Source: Clostridiales bacterium (GTDB taxonomy: Bacteria; Bacillota; Clostridia; Saccharofermentanales; UBA5734). From it: a stretch of 6,267 nucleotides of DNA. Position 1 is the first letter of the stretch, and each line of letters begins with the position of its first letter. The position numbers and the translations under genes were made by a program. Under the pieces are notes generated by a model. That model saw only the letters and a list, made by a program, of their open reading frames with translations. It made no database searches and was not told the DNA's origin. The stretch is from positions 1 through 6,267 of the forward strand of contig SLHU01000401.1 of NCBI GenBank assembly GCA_007135995.1. Direction: 5' to 3'. Positions 4,329 to 6,267 of the stretch are shown here, one piece after another.

Positions 4329-6267
4329 CTAGCCGACATCTATCTGGTTCAGGTATAAGTGTCCATTTTGTTCAATATGTGCTTTTCGTCCCTGAAGATT
4401 GTCACCCAGCAGCAGATCAAACACATCAAATGTTTTTTCTGTTTCAGATGCGACAACCTGGATCAGGCGCCGTGATTCAGGATTCATCGTCGTTTTCCAC
4501 ATCATGTCCGGTTCATTTTCACCCAGGCCCTTCGATCGCTGCATCGTGCATTTATCTGCCCCGAGCCGGGCCAGCAGCTGGCTTTTCTCTTTGTCTGAAT
4601 AGGCAAAATATGTCTCTTCCTTGCGTCGGACTTTGCGCGTGATCTCATAAAGCGGCGACTCGGCGATAAAAATTTTCCCTTCTGTAATAAGCGTTGGCGT
4701 CAGTCGGTACAGCATGGCCAGAATCAGGGTCCTGATCTGAAACCCGTCGACATCAGCATCTGTACAGATAATCACCTTATTCCAGCGCAGACTGCTGAGG
4801 TCAAACGTGGATAAGTCCTTATTGTGCTTCGTGGTGATTTCCAGCCCGCAGCCGAGTACTTTCAATAAGTCCACTATAATATCGTTTTTGAAAATGGCTT
4901 CATAGTCTGCTTTCAGGCAGTTCAGGATTTTACCCCGAACCGGGATAATCGCCTGGAAATCTGCATCACGGCCCATTTTGCAGGACCCGAGCGCTGAATC
5001 TCCTTCAACAATATAGAGTTCTCTTTGGTTTACGTCACGGCTGCGGCAGTCAACGAATTTCTTGACACGATTCATCATATCAACACTGCCCATCAGCTTT
5101 TTGCGAATATTCAGCCTTTGTTTTTCCGCGCTTTCCCGGCTTCGCTTATTGATGAGAATCTGCTCAACCACACGATCAGCTTCCGGTTTATTTTCAATGA
5201 ACCAGATTTCAAGCTGACCGCGGATCAGGTCTGTCATGAACGTTTGAATATAGCGGTTGTTAATCGATTTTTTTGTCTGGTTTTCATAACTCGTCTGTGT
5301 TGAAAAAGAGCTTGTAACAAGCAGCAGGCTGTCTTGAATATCGATAAAAGTTATTTTCGATTCATTATTCTTGTATTTATCCCGCTGCCGGATCTGTTTG
5401 TCCAGTTCGTTCGTAAAGGCACTGCGAACCGCCTTATCAGGAGAACCTCCATGTTCCAGATAGCTGGAGTTATGGTAATACTCAATCTGGTTCACTTCAT
5501 TATGAAAACAAAATGCAGCTGCGGCCTTTACCTTGTATTCCTGTTTGTCTGAGCGGTCTTTGCCTCTGCCGCGGCCCTCAAAAAGAACCGGCTGGCTGAT
5601 GCCGCTGTCACCGGCAAGCTCACGTATATAGCCCAGAATGCCTTCCGGATAATAAAAGTCTTCGGTTTTGCCGGTTTCCTCATCATAAAGGGAGAAAGTG
5701 ATGCCGGCATTGACCACCGCCTGCCGCTTTAACTGGACCTGAAAATAAGAAAGCGGAATCAGAATTTCCGTAAACACATCGCGGTCCGGCATCCACCGCT
5801 GGATAGTACCTGTTTTTTTCTGTTTCACCGGTTCTTTCACCAGGCCGCCTACGTTATCACCTTTTTCAAAATGCAGCTGGTAGCGGTTGCCGTCACGATA
5901 AACTGTGACGTCAAACCAGTCAGAAGCATACTGGGTCGCACAGGCACCCAGTCCGTTAAGACCCAGACTGTACTCGTATGACTCACCTGTCAGATTATTA
6001 TATTTACCGCCGGCATAAAGCTCACAGTAGACCAGCTCCCAGTTATAGCGGTTTTCTTTATCATTAAAATCAAGCGGGATGCCTCTTCCGTCATCGCGCA
6101 CTTCAATTGAACCGTCTTTGTAACGTTTTACTTCAATGCGGTCGCCATATCCTTCGCGTGCCTCATCAATTGAGTTGGAAAGAATCTCAAAAAATGAATG
6201 CTGACATCCCTCAAGGTCGTCTGACCCGAATATAACGCCGGGCCGCAGGCGGACACGGTCGGCACCT
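4329..6267 (-). CDS. parE: Type IIA DNA topoisomerase subunit B (topoisomerase IV ParE / GyrB-like paralogue), N-terminus outside the window
   Basis: The frame runs open from the window edge to TAG 4331-4329, giving 645 visible residues. Since ParE/GyrB proteins of this type are about 640-670 long, only a few tens of residues are missing. The GTG at 6101 is an internal Val in 'IEVRDDGRGIP', not the start. Numbering visible residues from 1, the GHKL ATPase has 'HSFFEILSNSIDEA' with catalytic Glu27 and Mg-binding Asn31, the 'DDGRGIP' loop (58-64), and the lid 'GLNGLG' (102-107, canonical GLHGVG). The transducer domain has 'YENQTKK', including the ATP-sensing QTK Lys332. The Toprim domain has 'EGDSALGS' (421-428) and 'TDADVDG' (502-508), the metal-binding residues, then 'QRSKGLGE' and 'TTMNPESRR'. 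It hydrolyses ATP to drive strand passage together with the A subunit encoded 14 bp downstream. There is no 170-residue Toprim insertion of the proteobacterial GyrB kind. ParE versus GyrB naming is uncertain because it is a divergent paralogue. Confidence 0.93.
   Translation of the reverse strand, partial: GADRVRLRPGVIFGSDDLEGCQHSFFEILSNSIDEAREGYGDRIEVKRYKDGSIEVRDDGRGIPLDFNDKENRYNWELVYCELYAGGKYNNLTGESYEYSLGLNGLGACATQYASDWFDVTVYRDGNRYQLHFEKGDNVGGLVKEPVKQKKTGTIQRWMPDRDVFTEILIPLSYFQVQLKRQAVVNAGITFSLYDEETGKTEDFYYPEGILGYIRELAGDSGISQPVLFEGRGRGKDRSDKQEYKVKAAAAFCFHNEVNQIEYYHNSSYLEHGGSPDKAVRSAFTNELDKQIRQRDKYKNNESKITFIDIQDSLLLVTSSFSTQTSYENQTKKSINNRYIQTFMTDLIRGQLEIWFIENKPEADRVVEQILINKRSRESAEKQRLNIRKKLMGSVDMMNRVKKFVDCRSRDVNQRELYIVEGDSALGSCKMGRDADFQAIIPVRGKILNCLKADYEAIFKNDIIVDLLKVLGCGLEITTKHNKDLSTFDLSSLRWNKVIICTDADVDGFQIRTLILAMLYRLTPTLITEGKIFIAESPLYEITRKVRRKEETYFAYSDKEKSQLLARLGADKCTMQRSKGLGENEPDMMWKTTMNPESRRLIQVVASETEKTFDVFDLLLGDNLQGRKAHIEQNGHLYLNQIDVG

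Noticed and set aside
6099..6101. GTG as the start codon of the B subunit
   Set aside because: The frame continues upstream to the window edge and encodes the conserved ATPase helix with catalytic Glu and Asn, so this GTG is an internal valine.
4329..6267. Canonical GyrB/GyrA operon near the replication origin
   Set aside because: There is no recF, dnaN or dnaA-type neighbour in view, the A subunit lacks a GyrA box, and several motifs differ from canonical gyrase. A topoisomerase IV-like paralogue fits better.
1..6267. Phage, transposon, toxin-antitoxin, CRISPR or defence-system content
   Set aside because: Every long frame is accounted for by the four genes described. No integrase, transposase, spaced palindromic repeat array or terminal inverted repeats were seen.

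Overview
The window looks like chromosomal DNA of a Bacillota (Firmicutes) bacterium, most likely a clostridial-type member. The reasons are the strong AGGAGG-type ribosome binding sites, a moderate base composition (about half G+C by eye), and the protein sequences. The two topoisomerase subunits resemble a divergent type IIA topoisomerase pair that, from memory of the families, is common in Clostridia alongside canonical gyrase. The exact genus cannot be read from the sequence.

Layout. Bases 1-107 (+) are the last ~34 codons of an aspartate kinase. Bases 108-231 form a short convergent intergenic region with an imperfect tandem repeat of 55/57 bp and a hairpin. From 6267 down to 232 everything lies on the minus strand as a tight three-gene cluster. 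It runs from the B (ATPase/Toprim) subunit of a type IIA topoisomerase (5' end outside the window), through the A (DNA breakage-rejoining) subunit after a 14-nt gap, to a membrane-anchored protein with a degenerate polysaccharide-deacetylase-like domain after a 3-nt gap. There is no gene-free stretch longer than 300 bases. The operon promoter is not in the window, and no convincing terminator was found.

Function. The two subunits should form an A2B2 enzyme that passes one DNA duplex through another using ATP. All core catalytic residues are present: GHKL Glu and Asn, Toprim EGDSA and DxDxD, and the Arg-Tyr of the A subunit. The A subunit lacks a visible GyrA box and has a short C-terminal domain, so a topoisomerase IV-like relaxing or decatenating role is more likely than supercoiling. 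It carries Gln where the quinolone-binding Ser normally sits. The third gene encodes a single-pass membrane protein with TPR-like helices and a NodB-like domain whose metal-binding Asp-His-His positions appear to be Gly-Ser-Tyr, so it is probably not an active deacetylase. Its coupling to a topoisomerase operon is the most unusual point here. Nothing in the window indicates a phage, transposon, CRISPR array or defence island.
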